DNA of 64,000 nt from Tautonia sociabilis (GTDB lineage: Bacteria; Planctomycetota; Planctomycetia; Isosphaerales; Isosphaeraceae). The notes under the pieces are model-generated. The model did not search any database and was not told the origin of the DNA. It saw only the letters and a list, made by a program, of their open reading frames with translations. The stretch is taken from assembly GCF_003977685.1 (NCBI RefSeq), contig NZ_RYZH01000021.1:1-64000 (forward strand). Direction: 5' to 3'. The position numbers were made by a program, and so were the translations under genes. Positions 44,848 to 53,929 of the stretch are shown one piece after another (positions within the stretch are counted from its first letter, which is position 1; each line of letters begins with the position of its first letter).

Positions 44848-45981
44848 GTGTCCCGAAACCGGCATTCCCGCCCCTGCTCGGCGCCGAGGGCCTGGCTGGC
44901 GGCCGTCCTGCTGGCGGCAACGGCTGGGGTCGGCTGCGGGCAGGTGCCGGTGGTCGGCCGGTTCGACACGCAGTCGACGTTCCGGGGCCACACCGACGTG
45001 GCGGCGACGGTCTCCGCCGTGGTGGACGGGCCGATCGAGCTGTCCCTGCCCACCGTACCCGACCCGGGACCGATCGTCGCCGTGCCGATCCGGGCCGGGG
45101 CCTCGGCGCCGGGAGGGCCTCGGGTGGCGATCGTCGACGTCGACGGCTTGCTGCTGAACCGCAGCCCGACCGGCCCGTACTCCGCTGGCGAGAACCCGGT
45201 GGAGGTCTTCCGGGAGCGGCTCGAAGCCGTCGCCGCCGACCCGACCATCCGAGCCGTCGTGGTGCGCATCAACAGCCCCGGCGGTTCGGTCACGGCCTCG
45301 GACATCATGGCCGAGGAGCTCGACCGCTTCCGGGAGCGGACCCGGCTGCCGGTCGTCTGCTGCCTGATGGACCTGGGAACGGCCGGCGCGTACTACCTGG
45401 CCGTCGGCGGCGACCGGGTGCTCGCCCATCCGACCACGATCACCGGGGGCATCGGCGCGCTGCTCAACCGCTTCGACCTCAGCGACGCGATTGGCCAGAT
45501 CGGCGCCGTCTCCGAACCGATCACCTCCGGCTCCCACGTCGCGATGGGGAACCTCGGCACCGACTTGCCCGAGGAGACCGAGGCCCTGCTGCAGTCGATG
45601 GTCGACGGCTTCGCCGCCCGGTTCCGGGGGCGGGTGGCCCTGCGTCGGCCTCGGATCACCGCCGAGGACTGGGAGGTGCTCGACGACGGCCGCGTCGTGC
45701 CGGCCTCGGAAGCGATCGAGCGGGGGCTGATCGACGGCATCGGCTACCTCGACGACGCGATCGCTGAGGCCGAGCGGCTGGCCGGAGTGACCGGGGCGGA
45801 GGTCGTGCTGCTGAAGCGGAAGGGGGACCGCGCCCATTCGATCTACAGCGTCACGCCGAACCGGCCGATCCAGGACGAGCTGTTCCCGGTCAGCTACCCG
45901 GGGCTCGACCGGTCGAAGCTGCCGACCTTCCTGTACCTCTGGTCGCCAGACCCGACGCTGTTGACGATCGGGGGGCCGTGA
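44848..45981 (+). CDS. S49 (SppA-like) peptidase homologue lacking the catalytic Ser and Lys
   Basis: A 377-residue SppA-fold protein, probably lipid-anchored (TAGVGCGQ after a signal). The crotonase-like core is clear: RVAIVDVDG, VVVRINSPGGSVTASDIM, then LGTAGAYYLA and TTITGGIG. In active SppA the nucleophile lies in a (A)SGGYY segment. Here Ala179 takes its place (TAGAYY). The general-base Lys usually follows SG(A/P)(H/Y); here the segment is SGSHVAMG with Val231 at that position. Both changes together predict an inactive enzyme. It is shorter than full-length E. coli SppA and matches the short form. The GTG at 44848 follows GGGGAGG. Possible roles are scaffold or regulator (inference). Confidence 0.83.
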   Translation: MSRNRHSRPCSAPRAWLAAVLLAATAGVGCGQVPVVGRFDTQSTFRGHTDVAATVSAVVDGPIELSLPTVPDPGPIVAVPIRAGASAPGGPRVAIVDVDGLLLNRSPTGPYSAGENPVEVFRERLEAVAADPTIRAVVVRINSPGGSVTASDIMAEELDRFRERTRLPVVCCLMDLGTAGAYYLAVGGDRVLAHPTTITGGIGALLNRFDLSDAIGQIGAVSEPITSGSHVAMGNLGTDLPEETEALLQSMVDGFAARFRGRVALRRPRITAEDWEVLDDGRVVPASEAIERGLIDGIGYLDDAIAEAERLAGVTGAEVVLLKRKGDRAHSIYSVTPNRPIQDELFPVSYPGLDRSKLPTFLYLWSPDPTLLTIGGP

Positions 45982-46008
45982 TCGGGCCTCCTTGCCGGGG
46001 AGATCGGC

Positions 46009-46028
46009 CGAGGGCCATCCGGCCCTCG
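46009..46028. terminator. Hairpin between convergent genes
   Basis: CGAGGGCC at 46009-46016 pairs with GGCCCTCG at 46021-46028 over the loop ATCC. It lies in the 85-base gap between the SppA-like gene and the end of the histidine kinase gene and could serve both directions. There is no T-run. Confidence 0.4.
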
Positions 46029-46066
46029 ATCTCGTCCTCCTCGGCCGAGGCCCCTCGGCGATCGCC

Positions 46067-48319
46067 TCAAGAGGGGGGCGGGGGGGGGACGAGCCGGAGG
46101 ATCTCGGCCGTCAGCGCTCCGATCATCAGCGGCTTGGTCAGGTGGGCGTTGAAGCCGAACTCCTGGCTTCGGCGAAGGTCCTCGTCCATGCCGTAGCCGC
46201 TCATGGCGATCCCGACGAGATCCGAACGGCGGGCCCGCAGGGAACGGATCAGGTCCAGCCCCGAGCCGTCGGGCAGGCCGAGGTCGCTGACCAGGACGTC
46301 GAAGTCCGCCCCGATGGCCAGCTCGATCGCCGACCGGACGTCCCCGGCGGTCTCAACCCCGAACCCCTGCCGGCGCAGCAGCCGGGCGACAATGCCCCGC
46401 GTGTCGGCGTCGTCCTCGACCAGCAGGATCCGGATCCGGTCCCTCCGGCTCGGGGCGGCCGCCGCCGGAGCCGCCGGAGGGAGGTCGATCCCGACGGGGG
46501 CCGGGCAGGTCGGCAATTCGACCCGGAACGTCGTTCCGAGCCCCCGGCCGGCGCTGGAGGCGGCGATCCTCCCGCCGTGGGCGTCGACGATCGCCCGGCA
46601 GATCGCCAGCCCCAGGCCAAGACCGCCGTAGCGGCGAGCCGTCTCGGGCCCTCCCTGCTCGAAGGCGTCAAAGACCCGGGGGATGAGGTCCGGGTCGATG
46701 CCGATGCCGGTGTCGGCCACCTCCAGCTCCAGCCAGGGCAGGCCGTCGAGGCGAGGGCCCGGCAGGAGTTCCCGGGTCCGGACGGTGATCCGCCCCCCCT
46801 CGGGCGTGAACTTGACGGCGTTCTTGACCAGGTTCCAGGCGACCTGCTGCAGCCGGACCGGGTCGAACGCGACGAAGCGGCGGTCGGCCTCCAGAGCGAC
46901 GTCCAACTGGATCGATTTTGAGCGGAGGTCGGCCTCGCAGACCTCCAGCGCGTCTCGAATCGGGACGTGGGCGTCGATCACCTCCGGGCGGACCGCCAGC
47001 CGGCCGTGCCGGATGCGGGTCAGATCGAGCAGGTCGTCGATGAGCCGGGCCTCCAGCTCCGCGTTGCGTCGGATCATCGCCAGCGTCGGCCGCATGTGCC
47101 AGGGGGTCGCCGGGTCGTCGAGCAGGGCGTCGGCGCCGGCGAGCACGGGGGTCAGAGGGTTGCGCAGCTCGTGGCTGAGCACGGCGAGGAAGTCGTCCTT
47201 GGCCCGGTCGCTCGCCTCGGCCTCGATCCGGGCGGCGCGTTCGTCCTCGGCGAGCCGGCGCTGGGTGACATCGCGGAGGACGACGACCCAGCCGGCCGTC
47301 CTGGACCGTTCGTCCAGTCGGGAGGCCCGGGCCTCGAACCGACGTCCCGGATCGGCGGCGGGGCCATCGAGCTCGACAGCTCGCCCTTCCAATTGCTGGA
47401 CCTCTTCCAGCAGGGACGCCAGCGCCGTCCACCTGGAGAAGGCCGAGGCCGCCTCCCGACCGATCATCCCGGCAGCCTCGGCCCCGGCCAGGGCCGCCGC
47501 CGCCGGGTTCAGCTCGACGATCCGACCGGCGGGCTCGATCACCACGACCGGGTCGGCCATCCCCCGGATGACCACCTCTCGGGCGACTGGCCTCAGGTCG
47601 AGCAGGTGGAAGCGCTGAAAGGCCGGCAGCATCGCCAAGCCGGTCACGAGGAAGGCGATCGCCACCGTATCCACGTGGATGAACCCGAAGACCCGGCCCA
47701 TGTCCAGGATGTTGACCACCCAGGGCAGCAGCACGCCGAAGAGCATGACCCCGGCCTGCGCCCGGTAGATCCCCTCCGAGTTGGCCACCGCGTCGGCCAG
47801 CAGGACCGCGGCGATCGCCAGCAGGAGATAACAGTAGCCGAAGTGAAACCAGAAGGCCGGGCCGTACTCCGGCACCGCGATCGCGAAGGCCCCATACGAC
47901 TGCTCGAACGTCCGGCTCCGCAGAACCTCCCAGTAGAGCCCATGCAGGGGGCTGGTCCAGGCCAGCGCCAGCGGCAGGACCGCCGGGGCGGCGAGGGGGG
48001 CGAACCGTCGGGCGGTCAGCCAGCGGTCCTGCCCGGTGAAGCGCAGGACGAAGGCCATCAGGCCAAGGATCGTGGCCACCGCCGCTCCGGCCCGGAGCAT
48101 GAAGCAGAGCCGTTTGACCGGCAGGTCGACGATGAGCAGCTCGGCCGCCTCGAAGGAGGCCCAGCCCGCCTCGCCGGCCATCATCGCCATCAGCGCAGGG
48201 CCGCCCGGCGACCCGCCCCGCCGCCAGGCCATCCCCGCCACCACCGCGGAGACCACCGAGGCTGCCAGGAAGGGGATCGCCTCGGGGTTGGCCTGAAACG
48301 TGATGGTCGCGAGCCTCAT
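46067..48319 (-). CDS. Hybrid sensor histidine kinase with 7TM input, PAS and receiver domains
   Basis: A 750-residue two-component sensor. Residues 1-215 form about seven membrane helices of the HisKA_7TM input type. A PAS-like domain follows (about 235-345; VVIEPAGRIVELNPAAAALAG and WVVVLRDVTQRR). HisKA carries His383 (LSHELRNPL). The HATPase has N- and G-boxes (NLVKNAVKF, ADTGIGIDP, GGLGLGLAIC). A C-terminal receiver (RILLVEDDAD, SDLGLPDG with Asp679, then AMSGYG and LTKPL) completes it. No separate response regulator is adjacent, so phosphotransfer must go to another protein, or the receiver acts internally. The ligand of the 7TM region is unknown. Confidence 0.88.
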   Translation of the reverse strand: MRLATITFQANPEAIPFLAASVVSAVVAGMAWRRGGSPGGPALMAMMAGEAGWASFEAAELLIVDLPVKRLCFMLRAGAAVATILGLMAFVLRFTGQDRWLTARRFAPLAAPAVLPLALAWTSPLHGLYWEVLRSRTFEQSYGAFAIAVPEYGPAFWFHFGYCYLLLAIAAVLLADAVANSEGIYRAQAGVMLFGVLLPWVVNILDMGRVFGFIHVDTVAIAFLVTGLAMLPAFQRFHLLDLRPVAREVVIRGMADPVVVIEPAGRIVELNPAAAALAGAEAAGMIGREAASAFSRWTALASLLEEVQQLEGRAVELDGPAADPGRRFEARASRLDERSRTAGWVVVLRDVTQRRLAEDERAARIEAEASDRAKDDFLAVLSHELRNPLTPVLAGADALLDDPATPWHMRPTLAMIRRNAELEARLIDDLLDLTRIRHGRLAVRPEVIDAHVPIRDALEVCEADLRSKSIQLDVALEADRRFVAFDPVRLQQVAWNLVKNAVKFTPEGGRITVRTRELLPGPRLDGLPWLELEVADTGIGIDPDLIPRVFDAFEQGGPETARRYGGLGLGLAICRAIVDAHGGRIAASSAGRGLGTTFRVELPTCPAPVGIDLPPAAPAAAAPSRRDRIRILLVEDDADTRGIVARLLRRQGFGVETAGDVRSAIELAIGADFDVLVSDLGLPDGSGLDLIRSLRARRSDLVGIAMSGYGMDEDLRRSQEFGFNAHLTKPLMIGALTAEILRLVPPPPPS

Positions 48320-48537
48320 CGCGTCGTCGCCCGAGGAGGGGGGAGCAGCCGCGCTCTCACCCAGATCCTCGCCTTCCCAGCTTAGCGAGCCGATCGGCCC
48401 CCTGTCGATCGCACCCGAGCCCCCGCTTGCCCGCTCGCCCGCTCATCTCGGGCCGAGGTTCGCCTGGCTGGGGCGTCCGTCATCGTGTATGGTCAGAGAG
48501 GTGTTGAGATCCCCCGCCCTCGGGAGGGCCCGATCTG

Positions 48538-48942
48538 GTGCGGCCGATCGCGATCCTGTTGCTGATCCCGCTTCTGGTCCTCTGCCCCATCGCGTGCGGG
48601 GTCTGGGGGCCGGCCTGCGCCCCGGATCTCCTCGGGGCCCAGCCCGACGGCACCGGGCACTCGGATCGCGGCCCCGACCGGGATTGCGTCCCCGGCCCCG
48701 TCGGCATTCCCCAGGATGCCGACGATTGCCTCTGCAAGGGGGCCATCCAGCTCGATGGCCCTCGAGGGCACGACGGCGACCAGGCCAACCTCCTTCCCGC
48801 CCTCGACAGCCCGCCGTCCGATCACCGGCCGTCCCTCTCGCATCTCCTCTCCCATCGAGGCTGGGCCGGTTCCCCGACCGGCTGGGCCTCCCGGCTCGGC
48901 GCGATCCGCGTGCGCGCCGTGCTCCAGAACTTCCGCTGCTGA
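48538..48942 (+). CDS. Small exported Cys-rich protein upstream of the RND genes
   Basis: A 134-residue protein with a signal peptide (RPIAILLLIPLLVLCPIACG). The mature part holds several cysteines (in VWGPAC, DRDCVPG, DDCLCKG and the final FRC), Pro and Asp residues and little secondary structure. The GTG at 48538 follows GGGAGGG, about ten bases upstream. It is divergent from the kinase gene and 185 bases ahead of the metal-efflux adaptor. The cysteines suggest metal binding or a lipoprotein role (inference). I do not recognise the family, and the reading as a real gene is moderate. Confidence 0.4.
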   Translation: MRPIAILLLIPLLVLCPIACGVWGPACAPDLLGAQPDGTGHSDRGPDRDCVPGPVGIPQDADDCLCKGAIQLDGPRGHDGDQANLLPALDSPPSDHRPSLSHLLSHRGWAGSPTGWASRLGAIRVRAVLQNFRC

Positions 48943-49127
48943 CCTCCCCCCTCGAGTCGGAAGGGGACGGGGTGCCGCCTCCGCTGGCCTCGGGCCGGCC
49001 CGCTCCCCGTCACGGCCTTCCCGGCCCCGACCTCCTCGCTGCCGACGCAACCAATCGCCCGCCGCCGGCCCCCGGCGGCGCCGGCGACCGCCCGACCGCG
49101 CCTCTCCTCACTCGCGGGGATCGAACC

Positions 49128-50732
49128 ATGAAGCGGACCTTGTTTGTCTCGACGTCCCTGGTGGCGGGGGCGATCGTCCTCGGCCTCGTCGTGGCCGCCA
49201 CCGGCCCCGATTGGCTTCCCCCCTGGGCCCGGATCGACCCCGGCCGGCTTCCCCCCTGGGCTCGCCTCGGAGCCTCGGCCCCGGCGGAGCCCGACGACTC
49301 GGAGGACTACGGGCTGTATTGCCGGGAGCACGGGGTGCCGGAGATGTTCTGCACGCTCTGCCATCCCGAGCTGGCGGAGCAACTGCTCCCCTGCGCCGAG
49401 CACGGCAACATCCCCGAGGAGATCTGCACGCGCTGCCACCCCGATGCCCAGGAACGCTACGACCTGGTCCTGTGCCCCGAAGGGCATGGGCTGCCGGAGC
49501 ACTTCTGCTTCCGATGCGGCAACGCCCCCGGCTCCTCGGCCGCCCTGCCCGACGACGGCTGGTGCGCCCCCCACAACGCTCCCGAGCCCCTCTGCCCCGA
49601 ATGCCCGCCCGACCCGAACGGGACGCGCCCCCTGGCCTGCCTCCAGCCCCTTCCCGACGTGAGGCTCGCGTCCGAGGACCTGGCCGGGAAGATCGGGCTG
49701 AGGACCGCCCCGGTGGCCGAGGAACGCCATGCCCACCACGTCGAGGCCAACGCCGAAACCGCCTACGACGGCAATCGCCACGCCGAGATCTCCCCCCGGG
49801 TCGCCGGCTTCCTGCGATCGATCCGAGTCGACCTCGGGGCCGAGGTCCGGCCCGGAGACGTCCTGGCCGTGGTCGATTCGGCCGAGGTCAGCGGGGCCAA
49901 GTCGCGGTTCCTCGCCTCCAGGGCGGCGCTGGAGTTGGCCCGGACCGAACACGAGCGGACCCAGATGCTGGTCAGCCGGAACGCCGTCGCCTCGAAGCAG
50001 GCCCTTGAGGCCATGACCGCCCTGAACCAGGCCGAGGCCGCCGCGCTGGACGCCTCCCAGACTCTCCGCAACCTCGGCTTTGACGACGAGGACCTGGCCC
50101 GGATCGAGGAAGAGAAGAACACCTCCAGCCTGCTGGAGGTCGTCTCTCCCATCGCCGGCGCGGTCATCTTCCGCCACGCCGTCCTCGGCGAGGCGGTCCA
50201 GCCGACGACCAAGCTCTTCGGCGTTGCCGACACGAGGTCCATGTGGCTCTGGATCGACGTCTACGAGCGGGACATCGACCGGGTGCGGGTCGGCCAGGAG
50301 GTGAGCTTCCAGCCCGCCGGCACCGGCCGGGGAGCCGACGCCCCGTCCTTCGAAGGCACCATCACCTGGGTGGGCTCGGAGGTCGACGAGACGACGCGCA
50401 CCACCAAGGTCCGGGCCGAGCTGGAGAGCGCCACCGGCCGGCTCCGCGCCAACCTCTTCGGCCGGGCTCGGATCCGGGTCGAGCCCGAGCATGACGCCCT
50501 GGTCATCCCCCGAGACGCCCTCCAGCGGCACGAGGGGACCGACCTGGTCTTCCGCTCGATCGGGGCCGGGCGCTTCCGCCCGCAGCGGGTCGTGATCCGC
50601 CCCACCGACCGTCCCGGCATGGCCGAGGTCGCCTGGGGGCTGGAACCCGGACAGGAGGTGGTCACCGACGCCGCCTTCCTGCTGAAGACCGAGATCATGA
50701 GGGGCGCCATCGGCGCCGGCTGCTGCGAGTGA
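49128..50732 (+). CDS. Heavy-metal RND efflux adaptor with four N-terminal Cys/His modules
   Basis: A 534-residue periplasmic adaptor (HlyD/CzcB family). A membrane anchor at 5-25 is followed by an unusual Cys/His-rich region at 61-160 with four modules of the form C-x2-3-H-x6-7-C-x2-C: 65-79, 89-104, 116-130 and 146-159. The first two end in a further His (TLCHP, TRCHP). Residues 195-260 are the barrel-sandwich half (AEISPRVAGFLRSI), 260-330 the helical hairpin, then the second barrel half and beta-barrel (DTRSMWLWIDVYERD), ending in the membrane-proximal domain. A C-terminal CC pair (GCCE) is notable. The Cys modules may capture metal for the pump. The stop is 24 bases before the permease gene. 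Confidence 0.88.
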   Translation: MKRTLFVSTSLVAGAIVLGLVVAATGPDWLPPWARIDPGRLPPWARLGASAPAEPDDSEDYGLYCREHGVPEMFCTLCHPELAEQLLPCAEHGNIPEEICTRCHPDAQERYDLVLCPEGHGLPEHFCFRCGNAPGSSAALPDDGWCAPHNAPEPLCPECPPDPNGTRPLACLQPLPDVRLASEDLAGKIGLRTAPVAEERHAHHVEANAETAYDGNRHAEISPRVAGFLRSIRVDLGAEVRPGDVLAVVDSAEVSGAKSRFLASRAALELARTEHERTQMLVSRNAVASKQALEAMTALNQAEAAALDASQTLRNLGFDDEDLARIEEEKNTSSLLEVVSPIAGAVIFRHAVLGEAVQPTTKLFGVADTRSMWLWIDVYERDIDRVRVGQEVSFQPAGTGRGADAPSFEGTITWVGSEVDETTRTTKVRAELESATGRLRANLFGRARIRVEPEHDALVIPRDALQRHEGTDLVFRSIGAGRFRPQRVVIRPTDRPGMAEVAWGLEPGQEVVTDAAFLLKTEIMRGAIGAGCCE

Positions 50733-50756
50733 TCGCCCCGCCGAGGGAGCCCCCCC

Positions 50757-53700
50757 ATGCTCAGCGCGCTGATCGAGTTCAGTCTGAAGAACCGCTTCGT
50801 CATCCTCCTCCTGGCGGGCCTGCTCGTCTTCGTCGGGGTACGCTCCGCCCTGGAGCTGCCGCTGGACGCCTTTCCCGACACGACGCCGGTCCAGGTGCAG
50901 ATCAACACGGTCGCCCCGGAGCTGTCGCCGGAGGAGGTCGAGCGGCTGATCACCTTCCCCGTCGAGTACGCCATCGGCGGGCTGAAGGGGCTGCGAGAGG
51001 TCCGCTCGGTCTCCAGGTTCGGCTTCTCGCAGGTGGTGGCGATCTTCACTGACGAGACGGACATCTACTTCGCCCGCCAGCAGGTCAACGAGCGGCTCGG
51101 CGAGGTCGAGCTGCCCGAGGGGGTCGATCGCCCGGCGATGGGGCCGGTCGCCACGGGCCTGGGGGAGATCTACCACTACCTGCTCCGGAGCGACAACCCG
51201 GAGGTCGATCTGACCGAGTTGCGCACCTTGCAAGACTGGGTCATCCGCCCCCGCCTCCGACGGGTGCCGGGCGTGGCCGAGGTCAACGCCTGGGGCGGCT
51301 TCGTCAAGCAGCTCGAAGTGCGGGCCGACCCCGACCTGCTGGCCAAGTACGGCCTGACGTTCGATGACGTGATCGCGGCCCTTCGCTCCAACAACCAGAA
51401 CGCCGGAGGCGGCTATGTCGTCCGCTCCGGCCAGGCGAGCCTGGTGCAAGGCGTCGGGAGAACGACGACCGTCGAGCAGATCGCCGACGTCGTCGTCGCC
51501 GCCGAGGACGGGGTGCCCGTCCGGGTCGGCGACCTCGGCGAGGTCGGCATCGGCCACGTCCTCCGCCGGGGAGGCGTCACCGCCAACGGCCAGGGCGAGG
51601 CGGTGCTCGGCCTGGCCTTCATGCGGATGGGGGAGAACTCCCGGGAGGTGACGCACGCCCTCGACGAGGCGATGCGAGACGTCAAGCAGGCCCTTCCTCC
51701 CGGCGTCGAGATCGAGGTCCTCTACCGGAGGACCGACCTGGTCGACCAGGTGTTGCACACCGTTCGAGACAACCTCGCCCACGGGGCCATCCTGGTCATC
51801 GCCGTGCTGTTCGCCTTCCTGGGGAACCTCCGGGCCGGGCTGATCGTCGCCGCGGCGATCCCGCTCTCGATGCTCTTCGCGGTGACGATGATGCAGCAGG
51901 TCGGCATCGCCGGGAGCCTGCTGTCGCTCGGCGCCATCGACTTCGGCCTGGTCGTCGATAGCTCGGTGGTCATGGTCGAGAATTGCGTCCGACGCCTCGG
52001 CCGGGCCCGATCGGGCCGGAGCACGGCCGAGATCATCCGGGAGGCCGCCGTCGAAGTCCGCAAGCCGACCATGTTCGGCGAGCTGATCATCATGGTTGTC
52101 TACCTGCCGATCCTCACCCTCCAGGGGACCGAGGGGAAGCTCTTCCGGCCGATGGCGATGACGGTCATCTTTGCCCTGCTTGGCTCGCTGGTGCTCTCGC
52201 TGACGCTGACACCCGTGCTCGCCTCGCTCGGGCTGTCGCGGAGGGCTCGCGAGCGGGAAACCCTCGTCGACCGGTTCACCCGTCGGCTCTTCCAGCCGGT
52301 GCTGCGCCGGGCGCTGAACCACCCGGTCCTGACGCTGACCTTCGTCGGATCGGTCACCGTGGCGACGACGATTCTCGGCCTCCGCCTTGGCTCGGAGTTC
52401 GTCCCCCGGCTGTACGAGGGCACGGTCGCCATCAGCACGGTTCGCCTGGCGGGGGTCGACCTGGACGAGTCGCTCCGCTACGGCTCTCACATCGAGCGAC
52501 TGCTCCAGGAGCAGTTCCCCGACGAGATCGAGAACATCTGGAGCCGCACCGGCACGGCCGAGGTGGCCACCGACCCGATGGGACTGGAGCAAACCGATGT
52601 GTTCATCACTCTCACGCCCCGACAGCACTGGAAACGCGCCGAGACCCAGGAGGAGCTGGTGGCTCAGATGGCCCGAGTGACCGAGGTGCTGCCGGGGATG
52701 CGGGCGATCTACACGCAGCCGATCGAGATGCGGATCAACGAGATGATCGCCGGCATCCGCGCCGATCTCGGGGTCAAGCTCTTTGGCCCCGAGCTGGAGG
52801 TGCTCAAGGCGAAGGCGGCCGAGATCCAGCGGGTGATCGAGCAGGTTCCCGGAGCCGCCGACGTGACGACCGAGCAGGTCACCGGCCTCCCGGTGCTCCG
52901 CGTCGAGGTCGACCGCGAGGCGCTGGCCCGGCTCGGCGTGTCGGCCGAGCAGGTGCTCGACGCCGTCCGGGCGACCGGGGGCCTCCAGGTCGGCGAGGTG
53001 CTCGAACCCGACCGCCGCTTCCCGCTGGCGATCCGACTGCCGGAACGGTACCGCGACGACCCGGCGGCGCTGGACCGGATCCTCATCCCCACCGCCTCGG
53101 GCCAGCGGCTTCCCCTGACGCAACTGGCCCTCCTGGAGGAGGTGGAGGGCCCCTCCTCGATCAACCGCGAATGGGGCCTGCGCCGGATCGTCGTCCAGGC
53201 CAACATCCGGGGGCGCGACCTCGGCTCGTTCGTCGACGAGGTGCGCGATCGGATCGCCCAGGAGGTCGAGCTGCCTCCGGGCTACTCCGTCGCCTTCGGC
53301 GGCCAGTACGAGAACCTGATCCGGGCCGAGCGTCGCCTCTCCCTGGTGGTGCCGCTGGCGCTGGGCCTGATCCTCAGCCTGCTGTACCTGTCCTTCGGCT
53401 CGGTGAGAGACGCGCTGATGATCTTCACCGGCGTGCTGTTCGCCCGGGTCGGCGGCGTGCTGGGGCTCTTGGTCATGGGCCTGCCCTTCACCATCTCGGC
53501 CGGCATCGGCTTCGTCGCCCTGGCCGGCGTCTCGATGCTCGACGGCCTGGTCCTGGTCAGCTCCATCCGAGACCGCATCGCCCGGGGGGTGCCGAAGCGA
53601 TCGGCGATCGAGCAGGCCCGGGAAGCCCGACTGCGGCCGGTGCTGATGACCAGCACGGTCGCGGCCCTGGGGTTCGTGCCCATGATGCTCTCCACCGGCA

Positions 53701-53882
53701 TCGGGTCCGAGGTCCAGCGCCCGCTGGCGACGGTGGTCGTCTTCGGCGTCGTCAGCGACACGGTGCTGACGATGCTCGCCCTGCCGGTGCTCTACCTGCT
53801 CTTCGGCAAGGGCCCCGATCCCGAAGGCGATCGGCCCGATCTCGGCCGGGCCGATCGCGAGCCGGAACCGGCGGCGGCGTGA
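50757..53882 (+). CDS. Heavy-metal efflux RND permease (CzcA/CusA family)
   Basis: A 1041-residue inner-membrane RND pump, the full length for the HME class. The start MLSALIEFSLKNRF and the LDAFPDTTPVQVQIN segment are family hallmarks. The proton-relay helix carries the conserved acid residues in AIDFGLVVDSSVVMVEN (Asp, Asp and Glu), with Ser-Ser where Gly-Ala is usual. Two large periplasmic loops and twelve membrane helices are apparent, and helix 10-12 motifs are complete. With the adaptor it should expel divalent or monovalent metal ions. Sequence does not settle which metal. No outer-membrane factor gene is adjacent; a TolC-like protein must come from elsewhere. Confidence 0.93.
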   Translation: MLSALIEFSLKNRFVILLLAGLLVFVGVRSALELPLDAFPDTTPVQVQINTVAPELSPEEVERLITFPVEYAIGGLKGLREVRSVSRFGFSQVVAIFTDETDIYFARQQVNERLGEVELPEGVDRPAMGPVATGLGEIYHYLLRSDNPEVDLTELRTLQDWVIRPRLRRVPGVAEVNAWGGFVKQLEVRADPDLLAKYGLTFDDVIAALRSNNQNAGGGYVVRSGQASLVQGVGRTTTVEQIADVVVAAEDGVPVRVGDLGEVGIGHVLRRGGVTANGQGEAVLGLAFMRMGENSREVTHALDEAMRDVKQALPPGVEIEVLYRRTDLVDQVLHTVRDNLAHGAILVIAVLFAFLGNLRAGLIVAAAIPLSMLFAVTMMQQVGIAGSLLSLGAIDFGLVVDSSVVMVENCVRRLGRARSGRSTAEIIREAAVEVRKPTMFGELIIMVVYLPILTLQGTEGKLFRPMAMTVIFALLGSLVLSLTLTPVLASLGLSRRARERETLVDRFTRRLFQPVLRRALNHPVLTLTFVGSVTVATTILGLRLGSEFVPRLYEGTVAISTVRLAGVDLDESLRYGSHIERLLQEQFPDEIENIWSRTGTAEVATDPMGLEQTDVFITLTPRQHWKRAETQEELVAQMARVTEVLPGMRAIYTQPIEMRINEMIAGIRADLGVKLFGPELEVLKAKAAEIQRVIEQVPGAADVTTEQVTGLPVLRVEVDREALARLGVSAEQVLDAVRATGGLQVGEVLEPDRRFPLAIRLPERYRDDPAALDRILIPTASGQRLPLTQLALLEEVEGPSSINREWGLRRIVVQANIRGRDLGSFVDEVRDRIAQEVELPPGYSVAFGGQYENLIRAERRLSLVVPLALGLILSLLYLSFGSVRDALMIFTGVLFARVGGVLGLLVMGLPFTISAGIGFVALAGVSMLDGLVLVSSIRDRIARGVPKRSAIEQAREARLRPVLMTSTVAALGFVPMMLSTGIGSEVQRPLATVVVFGVVSDTVLTMLALPVLYLLFGKGPDPEGDRPDLGRADREPEPAAA

Positions 53883-53929
53883 CCGCATCCCCGGCGGGAC
53901 CGAGCGGCCGGGGCCGCCACCGGGACGTG

